Shown here one piece after another: positions 1 to 8,205 of a stretch of DNA of 64,000 nucleotides. The notes below the pieces were generated by a model that worked only from the letters and a program-made list of their open reading frames with translations, did no database searches and was not told the origin of the DNA. The stretch lies in the NCBI GenBank assembly GCA_029260765.1, contig JAJDCP010000175.1, positions 107,189 through 171,188 of the forward strand. The letters are read 5' to 3'. This stretch comes from Planctomycetota bacterium. GTDB lineage: Bacteria > Planctomycetota > J058 > JAJDCP01. The translations under genes and the position numbers were made by a program. How positions within the stretch are numbered: position 1 is the first letter of the stretch; each line of letters starts with the position of its first letter.

Positions 1-13
1 CTGGTGGACGCGC

Positions 14-1603
14 TCACAGGGCCCGCTCCTTCAACATGCGCTGGGCCGCCAACATGCCTGGCGCTCCCATGACGCCGCCCCCCGGGTGGGTGCCGCTGCC
101 ACACATCCACAGCTTGCGGATCGGTGTGCGGTAGCGTGCCCAACCGGGAACCGGTCTGAGGAAGAAGAGCTGCTCGAGGCTGAGCTCTCCGTGAAAGATG
201 TTGCCTTCGGTCAGTCCAAATTCCTTCTCGAGGTCCCAGGGGGTCAATACCTGGCGGTGCAGGATGGACTCTTTCAAACCCGGACAGTACTCGGCCAGGG
301 TGTCTACAACGGTGTCGCCGAAGGCCTCACGCTGGTCAGGCCAGGCTTCCGGACCCTCTTTGAGGTGGTAGGGCGCGTACTGCACGAAGATCGACATCAC
401 ATGCTTGCCCGGGGGCGCGACGCTCGGGTCGGTCAAACTGGGGATGACCACGTTCAGGTACGGGCGGCGCGAATACGCGCCGTACTTCGCGTCGTCGTAG
501 GCCCGCTCGAGGTAGGTCAGATTCGGCGCGATCGCGATATCGCCCTTCAGATGCAGCCCGTCGCCCGGCCGGCAGGTGAAGACGGGCAGCCGGTCGAGGG
601 CGAGGTTGACCTTGCCCGAGCTGCCGCGCATGCGGTAACGCCGCACCGCATCGACGAACTCGCCAGGCAATTGGTCTGCGCCGACCAACTTGAGGAATGT
701 CAGGTGCGGGTCTACCGACGACACCACGCAGCGTGCGTGCAGCTCGCTGCCGTCCTGCAGCACGACTCCCCGGGCCTCTCCGCCCTTGAGCAGCAGCTGG
801 GCGACGCGGGCCTCTGTTCGGATCTCGGCACCATAGCCGCGTGCCGCGCTGGCGATCGCCAGGCTGATCTGTCCGGTGCCGCCCTTGGAGAAGCCCCAGG
901 CACGGAAGGCGCCGTCGATCTCACCCATGTAGTGGTGCAGCAAGACGTAGGCGGTGCCGGGCGAGCGCACGCCCAGATAGGTGCCGATGATGCCGCTGCA
1001 CGACATCGGAGCCATCAGCTGCTCGCTGGTGAACCACTCGGAGAGGAAGTCGACCGCGCTCATCGTCATCATCTTGACAAGCCGCACCAGGCCTTCCTGG
1101 CCCATGCCGCGGAAGCGCTTGCCCAGGCTCATCAGCTGGCCGAGTTGGGTGGGGCTGAAGGAGGTGGGATCGGGCGGTTCGATGTCGATGATCGGCTTGA
1201 CGGCCCGCGCCATCTGCATCATCGCCTTGGAGAAGTAGGGGTAGATCTCCGCGTCTTCGGGAGCAAAAGCGGCGATCTCCCGCCGGGTCTTCTCGACATC
1301 GGGCCAACGGACCAGTCCGCGTCCTTCGAGCTGCGGCGTAAACGAGCACTCCAGGGGCAGGATCTCGAGGCCGTGGCGCGGCAGCTCGAGATCGCGGATC
1401 AGCTGCGGCCGCAGCAGGCTCACCACGTAGGAGCACACCGAGTACTTGAAGCCCGGGTAGATCTCCTCGGTGACCGCCGCGCCCCCGAGCACATGCCGGC
1501 TCTCGAGCACCAGCACCTTGCGGCCGGCCTTGGCCAGGTAGGCGGCACAGACCAGGCCGTTGTGCCCGCCACCTATGATGATGCAGTCATAGCTCGTCGC
1601 CAT
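14..1603 (-). CDS. CrtI/phytoene-dehydrogenase-like FAD-dependent oxidoreductase
   Basis: About 529 residues. The N-terminus is a Rossmann dinucleotide-binding fold with GGGHNGL close to the start, and the C-terminus has the family's second FAD signature (GSGTHPGGGVMGAPG). This is the amine-oxidase/phytoene-desaturase superfamily; size and motifs fit the CrtI-like NAD(P)/FAD oxidoreductases often annotated as PYROXD2-like. I chose the ATG at 1603 over an in-frame start at 1630 because it lies just after the stop of the upstream GcvT-like gene (ends 1605) and begins right before the flavin fold. The pair looks co-transcribed. Substrate is unknown: there are no carotenoid synthesis genes nearby, so an amino-acid or amine-related substrate is as likely as a carotenoid. 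Confidence 0.85.
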   Translation of the reverse strand: MATSYDCIIIGGGHNGLVCAAYLAKAGRKVLVLESRHVLGGAAVTEEIYPGFKYSVCSYVVSLLRPQLIRDLELPRHGLEILPLECSFTPQLEGRGLVRWPDVEKTRREIAAFAPEDAEIYPYFSKAMMQMARAVKPIIDIEPPDPTSFSPTQLGQLMSLGKRFRGMGQEGLVRLVKMMTMSAVDFLSEWFTSEQLMAPMSCSGIIGTYLGVRSPGTAYVLLHHYMGEIDGAFRAWGFSKGGTGQISLAIASAARGYGAEIRTEARVAQLLLKGGEARGVVLQDGSELHARCVVSSVDPHLTFLKLVGADQLPGEFVDAVRRYRMRGSSGKVNLALDRLPVFTCRPGDGLHLKGDIAIAPNLTYLERAYDDAKYGAYSRRPYLNVVIPSLTDPSVAPPGKHVMSIFVQYAPYHLKEGPEAWPDQREAFGDTVVDTLAEYCPGLKESILHRQVLTPWDLEKEFGLTEGNIFHGELSLEQLFFLRPVPGWARYRTPIRKLWMCGSGTHPGGGVMGAPGMLAAQRMLKERAL

Positions 1604-1604
1604 C

Positions 1605-2795
1605 TCAGGCTCGCTTCCGCTCGGGGTCAAAGAAAGGCGTCTTGACGACTGTTGCCGGCACCGTGTGCCGGGTCCACTCCACCGTCAGCTCGAACTGCAA
1701 CACGGTCCCCGGCGCGCTGTGCTCAGCCTCGACCGTGGCCAGCGCCAGGTTCTTCTTCAAGACCGGTGACCAGGTGCCGCTGGTGGCCCGGCCGATCTGC
1801 AAGCCGTCATGGTAGACCGGGATGGCGCAGCGCCAGGCCGCGGTCGGCACGTGGGGCGGCAGGCCGTAGCCATCGAAGACTTCCTCGACCGCCGGCCAAT
1901 CGATATCGAGCCCGACCAGCGCCCAACGCCGCCCGCGGGCTTTCTCGGCCTCAAGGGCCTGTTGGCCGACAAACGGCGCACGTTTCGCCAGCTTGACCGT
2001 CCAGCCCAGCCCGAGCTCGAACGGGGTCGATGTCTGCGCTTCGGTCAAGGCCGAGCGCGCGCTCACATAGTCACAACCGTTGAGCACGAAACCCGCTTCG
2101 ATGCGGGTGATGTCGAGGGTGTCCAGACCGATCGGCATGATGCCGTGGTCTTTGCCTTCGGCCATCAGCAAGTCCCAGAGTGGCAAGGCATCGGCCGCGT
2201 CGACCCACAGCTCATAGCCCAGGTCGCCTGTATAACCCGTGCGCGAGATGTGTCCGCGGAAACCATCGAACTGCGTCTCGGCGATGCCGAAGAAGCGCAG
2301 CTTGTCCATGTCGAGGTCGCAGACGCGGCGCAAGATGTCGCGCGAGGTCGGCCCCTGCAGCGCCAAAGCAGCGATGCGCTGGGTCAGATCCTCGATCTCG
2401 ACGTCGAAGGGCCGGGCGTGGCGCCGGAACCATTGCAGGCTGGGCAGCGCGCTGGTCACCCGGTAGCGGTCTTTGGCCAGGCGCGCGCAGGTGCCATCAT
2501 CGATGATCTTGCCGGCATCGTCGCACCAGCACAGGTAGTGCATACGTCCGGTCTTCAGCTTCGCGACGCTGCGGCTCAAGATCCTCGAGAGGAATCGGCC
2601 CGCGTGGGCCCCGCGCACCTCGTACTTGAACAAGGGAGTCACATCGAGCAGCCCTGCCGCCTGACGGACGGCGTTGTATTCCCGGTCGGGGCTGATGTCG
2701 TAGCTGCATGGAGCGAGATAGCCCGCCCAGTCTTTCCAGCGGTAGGTCACGCACAGGGGCGCCGTGCGCGGATGGAAGGGAGTAGGAAGCGGCAT
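1605..2795 (-). CDS. GcvT-family aminomethyltransferase-like protein
   Basis: 396 residues with the GcvT/YgfZ/DMGDH folate-binding fold. It has the characteristic early block LLDVTPLFKYEVRG, the GYTGDLGYELWV segment, and a C-terminal barrel ending in a THF-type module. Family members move one-carbon units from glycine, dimethylglycine or sarcosine to tetrahydrofolate. It is the first gene of a two-gene minus-strand unit with the CrtI-like oxidoreductase, and is divergent from purU, a folate C1 enzyme. A role in demethylation or C1 supply is therefore plausible, but this is inference. The start ATG follows AGGAAAG at short spacing. No other glycine-cleavage gene (gcvH, gcvP) is in the window, so it may not be the true T-protein. 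Confidence 0.82.
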   Translation of the reverse strand: MPLPTPFHPRTAPLCVTYRWKDWAGYLAPCSYDISPDREYNAVRQAAGLLDVTPLFKYEVRGAHAGRFLSRILSRSVAKLKTGRMHYLCWCDDAGKIIDDGTCARLAKDRYRVTSALPSLQWFRRHARPFDVEIEDLTQRIAALALQGPTSRDILRRVCDLDMDKLRFFGIAETQFDGFRGHISRTGYTGDLGYELWVDAADALPLWDLLMAEGKDHGIMPIGLDTLDITRIEAGFVLNGCDYVSARSALTEAQTSTPFELGLGWTVKLAKRAPFVGQQALEAEKARGRRWALVGLDIDWPAVEEVFDGYGLPPHVPTAAWRCAIPVYHDGLQIGRATSGTWSPVLKKNLALATVEAEHSAPGTVLQFELTVEWTRHTVPATVVKTPFFDPERKRA

Positions 2796-2955
2796 GTACT
2801 TTCCTGGCGCAGGTCGTCCGCGTCTGCTGGCTGCATGGTTGCTGTAGAAGCGCGCAGTCTAAGAAAAAGCCCACTCCACAGCAAGCGCAGACCCGACGCT
2901 TGACCCGCGGGATGCCATAAGGTCTCCTGGACCGCTTCAAACAAGGAAATTGACC

Positions 2956-3804
2956 ATGCCCAGTGCCATCCTGCTCCTGTCCTGCCCCGACCAGAAGGGC
3001 CTGGTTGCCCGCCTCTCTGGCTTCGTCTATGAGCGCGGCGGCAACATTTTGCACGCCGACCATCACGGGGACGTGGCTGCCGGCATCTTCCTGAGCCGTT
3101 TGGAATGGGAGCTCGATGGCTTCGCCCTGGCCCGGGAAGAGATCGCGCCCCACATCGAGGCCCTGGCGACCGAGCTTGGAGCCGACTGGCGGCTGCAGTT
3201 CTCCGATGAGCGGCCACGCATCGCCCTGTTCGTGACCCGCCAGGATCACTGTCTGGTGGACCTGTGCTACCGCCAGAGTTGCGGCGAGCTGCGGGGAGAG
3301 ATCCCGCTGGTGATCAGCAACCACCCCAGGCTCGAGGCTCGTGCCCGGCAGTGGGGCGCCGCCTACCACTGGCTGCCCATCACCCCGGATACGCGGCGTG
3401 AGCAGGAGCAGAAGCAGCTCGAGCTGTTGCGTCAGGCCCGCATCGACCTGGTCGTGCTGGCGCGCTACATGCAGGTGTTGTCTGCCGAGCTGCTGGCCGC
3501 GTTGCCGCCCGCCATCAACATCCATCACTCCTTCCTGCCCGCGTTCGCCGGTGCGCGCCCGTACCACCAGGCCTACCGGCGCGGGGTCAAACTGATCGGC
3601 GCAACGGCCCACTATGTGACCGCTGAGCTCGATGGGGGGCCGATCATCCAGCAGGACGTCGTGCATGTCAGCCATCGTGAAGGTGTGCGCGACATGCTGC
3701 GCAAGGGCAAGGACCTCGAGCGGGTCGTGTTGGCGCGCGCTGTGCGTGCGCACCTCGAGAGTCGGGTGTTGGTGTATGGGAACAAGACCGCGGTCTTTGA
3801 GTGA
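2956..3804 (+). CDS. purU: Formyltetrahydrofolate deformylase
   Basis: 282 residues. An N-terminal ACT domain (about residues 1-80, starting SAILLLSCPDQKGLV) is followed by a formyltransferase-fold hydrolase. The catalytic region has the family block NIHHSFLPAF, then GATAHYVT and DGGPIIQQD, and the usual C-terminal VYGNKTAVF. PurU hydrolyses 10-formyl-THF to formate and THF, balancing C1 pools and feeding PurT-type purine synthesis. The ATG at 2956 sits 7 nt after AAGGAA; a TTG two codons earlier is too close to that site. The gene is divergent from the GcvT-like gene, with about 160 bp for both promoters. Confidence 0.95.
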   Translation: MPSAILLLSCPDQKGLVARLSGFVYERGGNILHADHHGDVAAGIFLSRLEWELDGFALAREEIAPHIEALATELGADWRLQFSDERPRIALFVTRQDHCLVDLCYRQSCGELRGEIPLVISNHPRLEARARQWGAAYHWLPITPDTRREQEQKQLELLRQARIDLVVLARYMQVLSAELLAALPPAINIHHSFLPAFAGARPYHQAYRRGVKLIGATAHYVTAELDGGPIIQQDVVHVSHREGVRDMLRKGKDLERVVLARAVRAHLESRVLVYGNKTAVFE

Positions 3805-3827
3805 CGGGGTTCTTGGGGGTGGCGTCC

Positions 3828-3852
3828 ATCCCCGCCCGACGCGGTCGGGGAT
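3828..3852 (+). terminator. Hairpin downstream of purU
   Basis: Inverted repeat ATCCCCG (3828-3834) and CGGGGAT (3846-3852), 7-bp arms and an 11-nt loop, just after the purU stop and before the convergent sulfotransferase gene. There is no clear T-tract, so a bidirectional or Rho-assisted end is only a guess. Confidence 0.3.
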
Positions 3853-3919
3853 CAACCCCGCACCCGGCGAGCAGAAACCCAACCACAACCGACTGGCAAG
3901 TTAGGTTGTCAAACAGACC

Positions 3920-4669
3920 CTAGTAGAGATAGTAGCCGACGTGGACCCACAGCCAGCGCCGCCAGGCCTTCGGCAGAGTCCTCCGGCCGAGCCCGATCGC
4001 CTGGCTCAGGACACGGTTCTTCAACTCTTGCAGCGGTCGCATCCAACGGAGTGGGTTCTGGCTCTGGTTCTTGTGGTAGCTCCCGGCGAGCCGTCGCCGC
4101 CCCTGGTAGCCAAGGAAATCAAGGATGGCTGCCTTGCCCTGCTGGCTGTTGAGAGACTCTGTCGCGAAGCAACGAAGCTGGCGTGGGTGTCTCCGCGCGA
4201 GACGTTCGATCTCCGCGGCATATAAGTCCCAGTACCTGCCGATACAGGCGCGCTTGTCCGGGGTGTCGAAGGAGGGAAAGGACGCATCCCACATCGACGG
4301 CTGCCAGTGGCTGCCGTCGTGGTCAAACCAGTGGTGTTTCTCCGGCACGTGCTTCAGGAAGCTGTGGACCACCTGTTCGCGTTCGCGCTGCATACAGATG
4401 AAACGAGAGTCGGGGAAGTTCTCGAGCAGGAGCTCGACGTAGGGCAGGAAGTACATGCCGATGTCCCCGACGAAACGCTGGTCGGCAGCGTGCAGATGGC
4501 GCAGCCAGGCAAGGATGCGATCGTCGTCTCCCTGCCAGGCAAAAATGTTCTGCTGGCCGTCGAGCATCCCCTCGTGCAGGACCCGCACATCCGGCTGGTT
4601 GTTCAAGAAAAAGGACAGTGATCTCGTGCCGCATCTGCCCGTTCCGAGGCCAACGATCAGTCGCTTCAT
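3920..4669 (-). CDS. Sulfotransferase-family protein
   Basis: 249 residues from the ATG at 4669; the reading frame is open further upstream, but there it is Arg/Thr-rich and not family-like. The N-terminus MKRLIVGLGTGRCGTRSL is the 5'-phosphosulfate (PAPS) binding loop of the sulfotransferase P-loop superfamily. It is followed by a helical core with RFICMQRER, which resembles the 3'-phosphate-binding Arg region, and a His/Trp-rich segment. Such proteins transfer sulfate from PAPS to a sugar, lipid or peptide acceptor. The C-terminus is basic and aromatic-rich (WRRWLWVHVGYYLY) and may contact membrane. It stands alone between convergent purU and a divergent small membrane protein, so the acceptor cannot be inferred. 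Confidence 0.8.
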   Translation of the reverse strand: MKRLIVGLGTGRCGTRSLSFFLNNQPDVRVLHEGMLDGQQNIFAWQGDDDRILAWLRHLHAADQRFVGDIGMYFLPYVELLLENFPDSRFICMQREREQVVHSFLKHVPEKHHWFDHDGSHWQPSMWDASFPSFDTPDKRACIGRYWDLYAAEIERLARRHPRQLRCFATESLNSQQGKAAILDFLGYQGRRRLAGSYHKNQSQNPLRWMRPLQELKNRVLSQAIGLGRRTLPKAWRRWLWVHVGYYLY

Positions 4670-4941
4670 TGCAGGTTCCGCCGTCGGTTTCCTGATGGCT
4701 GTTCTAGCGGCGGTTGACCGTCGTTTCCACTGCTGCCCTGCACGAGCGCATACACAGGCTGAGCAGTCCCCTCGTCGCCAGGGCAACCGAACGGCTGGTG
4801 TCGTGTTGCTCCTGCAGAACGTCGACCCGACCATCGTGTCTTGACAGTCGGCAGCAGTCCTGGATCAACGATCGAGGCGCCACTTCAACAAACAAGCTCG
4901 CTTCCGGTACACTGATCTCTTACGTCCCACCGGAGGCTGGC

Positions 4942-5193
4942 ATGAAGTACTTTCTGGGCCCGCTCATGTTTGGATCGATCCTGGTCGTGCTCAGCGTCGC
5001 AGCCGGTGTTCCAAAGCCTGAAGAAATCGGGCTGACCAAGCCCCTGCTCTGGCTTGCGGCCTGGGTTGCGGTCGTCATCGGTGGCATTGCGCTCTTCGGC
5101 TTTCTCAAGCTGCGGGCCATGGCCTCCAAGGGCGCTCGAGAGGCAGCAGACAAGGCCCCCGGGAACGAGCCCGAGACACCCGCAGGTCCGTGA
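4942..5193 (+). CDS. Small two-TM membrane protein
   Basis: 83 residues, starting at an ATG preceded by GGAGG (4932-4936) at good spacing. Two hydrophobic helices, about residues 4-22 and 34-54, are separated by a short Pro/Glu-containing loop (GVPKPEEIGLTK). The tail is hydrophilic and Ala/Glu/Pro-rich. No family was recognised. The reading frame is open upstream of 4942, but that stretch has no membrane-protein character or ribosome site. It stands alone between divergent and convergent minus-strand genes, so no function is proposed. Confidence 0.65.
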   Translation: MKYFLGPLMFGSILVVLSVAAGVPKPEEIGLTKPLLWLAAWVAVVIGGIALFGFLKLRAMASKGAREAADKAPGNEPETPAGP

Positions 5194-5250
5194 TCGTCCC
5201 GACCGGCCTCCTGCAGCAGCACCCTCGTTCCTCAGGCGCGGCTCCCGAGC

Positions 5251-5976
5251 CTACTCCGCGTCCGGGCGCATCGGACCCTTCACTCCAGCGGGAAGATAGG
5301 AAGCCAGCCGCTCGGGAACCCGCGCTTTGAACTCCAGCTCCTCTCCGGACGCCGGATGCTTGAAGCGCAGGGACCAGGCATGCAGAGCCAGACTCCCGCC
5401 GCGGGCATCCCCGTACTTCTGATCACCCACCACCGGATGGCCCAGGTCGGCCAGGTGCACCCGGATCTGGTTCTTGCGGCCCGTCACGAGATCGATCTGG
5501 AGCAGGCTGACCCTCCTGGATTCGTGGATGACCTTGTAGCTCGTCGTGGAGAGCTTGCCCTGCAGGGGATTGTCGACGGAGCGCACGACGTAGTCCGGAC
5601 CGTCCAACAGGTAGGATTCGATGCGGCCTTCCTTTTCCTTCAGGTGACCGTGGACCAGGGCCAGGTAGGTCTTCGCTACCTCCTTCCAGCGCTCGGAGAA
5701 CAGCTCACGGATCTTCATGCTCTTGGCAAAGACCATCACCCCCGAGGTCTCGCGGTCCAGGCGATGCACGACAAAGAGCTGATTCCTGGCCCGCAGACTT
5801 CCCTTGCGGACGTATGTCGTCAGCAACTGGTGCGCGGTTCTCTCTTGCTCGTAGAGGGCCTTGACGCTCAACAGCCCGGCGCTCTTGTCAATCACGATGA
5901 TGTCATGGTCATCGTACAGCACCCGCAGCCCCGAAGGGACGTGCCTGGAGCGGATCTTGATCTTCGATCGAATCAT
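5251..5976 (-). CDS. RluA-family RNA pseudouridine synthase
   Basis: 241 residues with the pseudouridine synthase catalytic motif HRLDRETSG, where Asp is the nucleophile. KNQIRVHLADLGHPVVGDQKYG and the preceding YEDHDIIVI-like start (VLYDDHDIIVIDK) are typical of RluA/RluC/RluD enzymes. There is no N-terminal S4 RNA-binding domain, so it is the short form, as in RluA or TruC. It isomerises uridine in rRNA or tRNA; the target site cannot be told from sequence. The upstream leader (6010-6030) contains a 7-bp inverted repeat CGCGTGC/GCACGCG with a 7-nt loop, of unknown meaning. Confidence 0.9.
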   Translation of the reverse strand: MIRSKIKIRSRHVPSGLRVLYDDHDIIVIDKSAGLLSVKALYEQERTAHQLLTTYVRKGSLRARNQLFVVHRLDRETSGVMVFAKSMKIRELFSERWKEVAKTYLALVHGHLKEKEGRIESYLLDGPDYVVRSVDNPLQGKLSTTSYKVIHESRRVSLLQIDLVTGRKNQIRVHLADLGHPVVGDQKYGDARGGSLALHAWSLRFKHPASGEELEFKARVPERLASYLPAGVKGPMRPDAE

Positions 5977-6146
5977 GGAAACAGACTCCGGCAGGCTCTC
6001 TCGGGTTGACGCGTGCGATCATAGCACGCGCTCCCTGCGATCGTGTTTGATCCTTTGTCCTCTGGCGATCTTTGGATCTTCGTTGGGGCTGCACGAGGGA
6101 AGAACAAGAGAGGACGGGGTCTCAGCAACGAGCTGTATGCCTCACT

Positions 6147-6788
6147 TCAATCGGAGGTCCCTTTCCTGCCCAGGACGTAGCGGATGGGCAGGATACCTGG
6201 AATCAGCTCGTCAGACAGCACAGTGAAGCCCGCCTTCTGCACCAATTCGGAGAGCTTCCTACCAGCAAAACGGCTCGTCACCGCCAGGCCAGTGAGGCTC
6301 AACAAGCGTGACACGAAGCGGCTGAGGAGGGTTTCGCCATGAGCAAAAGTCGGGACAGCTAGCAGACCCCCTGGCTGCAGGACTCTGTGAGCTTCGCGAA
6401 GCATGGTCGACGGTTGGGACAGCAAATGGAGAACGTTGGCGGCGACGACCGCGTCGAAGGACGCAGCGGGACTGCCAATGGACAGGGCGTCTTCCGGCCG
6501 GACAACGACACCTGAGCTCTGAAAGCGATTTCTCAGCGTTTCGAGCATCGCTTCGGAGCGATCGGTCGCCACCAATCCATGAACAGTTTCCAGTAGGGCT
6601 TGCGTGACAAGTCCCGTACCCGCCGCCAGCTCCAATACCGGCCCTCGCCCTTTTAGATCCCTAGCGACACGGGCGGCCAGCCGAGGAAAACGTCGGTTCA
6701 AGAACAGAGTCACTCGATCATAGCGACGGGCGTGACGACGCCAGTACGCCTCGGAGTGTTTCGCGCCAGGGGCCTCTTCAGAAGACAC
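6147..6788 (-). CDS. Class I SAM-dependent methyltransferase
   Basis: 213 residues. SAM-binding motif I is VLELAAGTGLVTQ (about residues 50-62), the acidic end of strand 2 is VATDRSEAML, and motif IV is SFDAVVAANVLHLL. This is a Methyltransf_11/UbiE-like fold, the usual length for small-molecule methyltransferases. It starts at a GTG with GAGGG 6 nt upstream. The N-terminus AYWRRHARRYDRVTLFLNRRF resembles UbiE/PmtA-type enzymes that methylate lipids or quinones, but the substrate is not determinable. It is downstream of a membrane protein gene and upstream of the pseudouridine synthase, all on the minus strand, with gaps of more than 150 bp. Confidence 0.85.
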   Translation of the reverse strand: MSSEEAPGAKHSEAYWRRHARRYDRVTLFLNRRFPRLAARVARDLKGRGPVLELAAGTGLVTQALLETVHGLVATDRSEAMLETLRNRFQSSGVVVRPEDALSIGSPAASFDAVVAANVLHLLSQPSTMLREAHRVLQPGGLLAVPTFAHGETLLSRFVSRLLSLTGLAVTSRFAGRKLSELVQKAGFTVLSDELIPGILPIRYVLGRKGTSD

Positions 6789-6944
6789 GGCGATCCCTCG
6801 GATTGTAGCTACGCCGGGCAGCAGCAGGGCGCAGACGGCGGCGTTTCTTCTTTGTAGGAGTCCATCGTTGGGGCTTTCAACAGGCGAACAGCTTTGACCA
6901 CGACGAGCAGAGAGACGCCCAGATCTGCGGCGTTCGCGCCCCCC

Positions 6945-8045
6945 TCAATCCTCCCCCGGAGTCCGCCGCAGGCTCTCCCGCAAGCCCGCCAGTGCCGCCA
7001 ACGCTGCGTCTCGGGCGGCCAGCAGGCGCAGCTCAGCCGCCGCGCGCGTAAAGCAGGCGCAGGCCTCGAGCGCAGCCCCCTCGCGCTGCAGCTCCAGCGC
7101 AGCCGATTGCAGGGCCTGCCGCAACAGCTCGGCTTGACCGATCTCCAGGGCAAAGTTGTCGCAGGCACGCGCCAGCGATGGTTGGGGGGCGTTCTGATTC
7201 TGCAGCTCGACAGCCAACGCCTGCAGCGCACCTGAGGCAGAGGCGAAATCGCGCGCCCGGTACGCCTCGCGCACCCGGTCGATGCGGCGGTCGCCGGTGG
7301 CGCTGAAGCGTTCGAGGAACATGGGGTACGGGACTGCCCGTTGGAGCTCGTCCTCATACCTGTCGAAGACCGCGTTGACGCGGCGGATAGCGCCCCGCCA
7401 GCTCGGCAGCTCGGCTTCGAGGCTGTCGGCCAGGGCTGCCAGCGAGCGTACCAGACGGGGTTGCAGGGTGCGGGCGGGCTCGTGCTCGTCCGCCGCGCGC
7501 AGGTCGACCGCCAGCGCCCGCACCCGCGAGATCTCGGCCTGGCGCTCTGCGGCGGCCGCACGCAGGCCGAGCAAGTCTGCGTGTGGTAGCTGCCAGTACG
7601 CCAGAGCGAGCACTGCGAGCAGCAGGGGCAGGATCTTCCAACCCCCCGGCAAGCGGATCGGCAGCCCTCGGACCAGGTCGAGGTCCTGGGCTGCCAACTC
7701 TGCGTCTTCGACGACCGCCTGCTCGACCGTGTCGCGGGGGCGGTCGATACCATAGGCAGACGCCAAGCGCTCCTGCAGACCGAAGCGCTCATCAAGCGTC
7801 AGCACCGTCAGGGCGCGGCTGGGACGATGCTGCCATGCGCGCACAACTCCCAGCACTGCGAAGAGCGCGGTCACCGCCAGCCCTGTCTCTGCCAGGGCAA
7901 AGTCGAACAGACAGCGACGGGCGAAGATCAACAGGCAACCGGCCCCTGCCAGCAAACACAGCCAGCGTCCGGAGACTTCGAGCGCGCTGGTCCAAAGGAG
8001 CCGGCGGCGGCCCGCATCGATCACGGCCAACACACGATCGCCCAT
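6945..8045 (-). CDS. Membrane protein with long helical region, unknown function
   Basis: About 366 residues. Two ATG codons are adjacent (8048 and 8045); the second has GGAGGAG at 5 nt and is preferred. Two hydrophobic helices lie near the N-terminus (about residues 22-38 and 50-66) and a third at about 118-135 (ILPLLLAVLALAYWQL). The rest is an Arg/Ala/Glu-rich, strongly helical, probably coiled-coil region. The plan resembles the membrane-anchored DUF4175-like proteins that accompany MoxR/VWA clusters, but no such genes are next to it and I do not assign a family. Topology suggests a large cytoplasmic or periplasmic helical domain. Confidence 0.7.
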   Translation of the reverse strand: MGDRVLAVIDAGRRRLLWTSALEVSGRWLCLLAGAGCLLIFARRCLFDFALAETGLAVTALFAVLGVVRAWQHRPSRALTVLTLDERFGLQERLASAYGIDRPRDTVEQAVVEDAELAAQDLDLVRGLPIRLPGGWKILPLLLAVLALAYWQLPHADLLGLRAAAAERQAEISRVRALAVDLRAADEHEPARTLQPRLVRSLAALADSLEAELPSWRGAIRRVNAVFDRYEDELQRAVPYPMFLERFSATGDRRIDRVREAYRARDFASASGALQALAVELQNQNAPQPSLARACDNFALEIGQAELLRQALQSAALELQREGAALEACACFTRAAAELRLLAARDAALAALAGLRESLRRTPGED

Positions 8046-8205
8046 CATGTCTCCTCCCCGGAGTATCGTCCCACAGATCCCGGGCACGCGTCAAACCATT
8101 GCCGTCCGCAGCCGCCTGGCCGGCGTGCCTGTAGAACAATCCATGGATTTGTATTAACTTTCCCGCTATTGTTAGACAGTAGTGCCGTGCGTGGGGAAGT
8201 TGCTG

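Noticed and set aside
86..1645. A long plus-strand open frame across the CrtI-like gene
   Set aside because: It is antisense to a well-supported flavoprotein, has no family motifs and is Arg/Ala/Gly-heavy, as expected from the reverse of G+C-rich coding DNA.
2497..3888. Minus-strand frame across purU
   Set aside because: It is antisense to purU, which carries clear ACT and formyltransferase motifs.
6010..6030. CGCGTGC/GCACGCG hairpin upstream of the pseudouridine synthase as a riboswitch
   Set aside because: A single 7-bp stem with no further conserved elements; too little to call a riboswitch.
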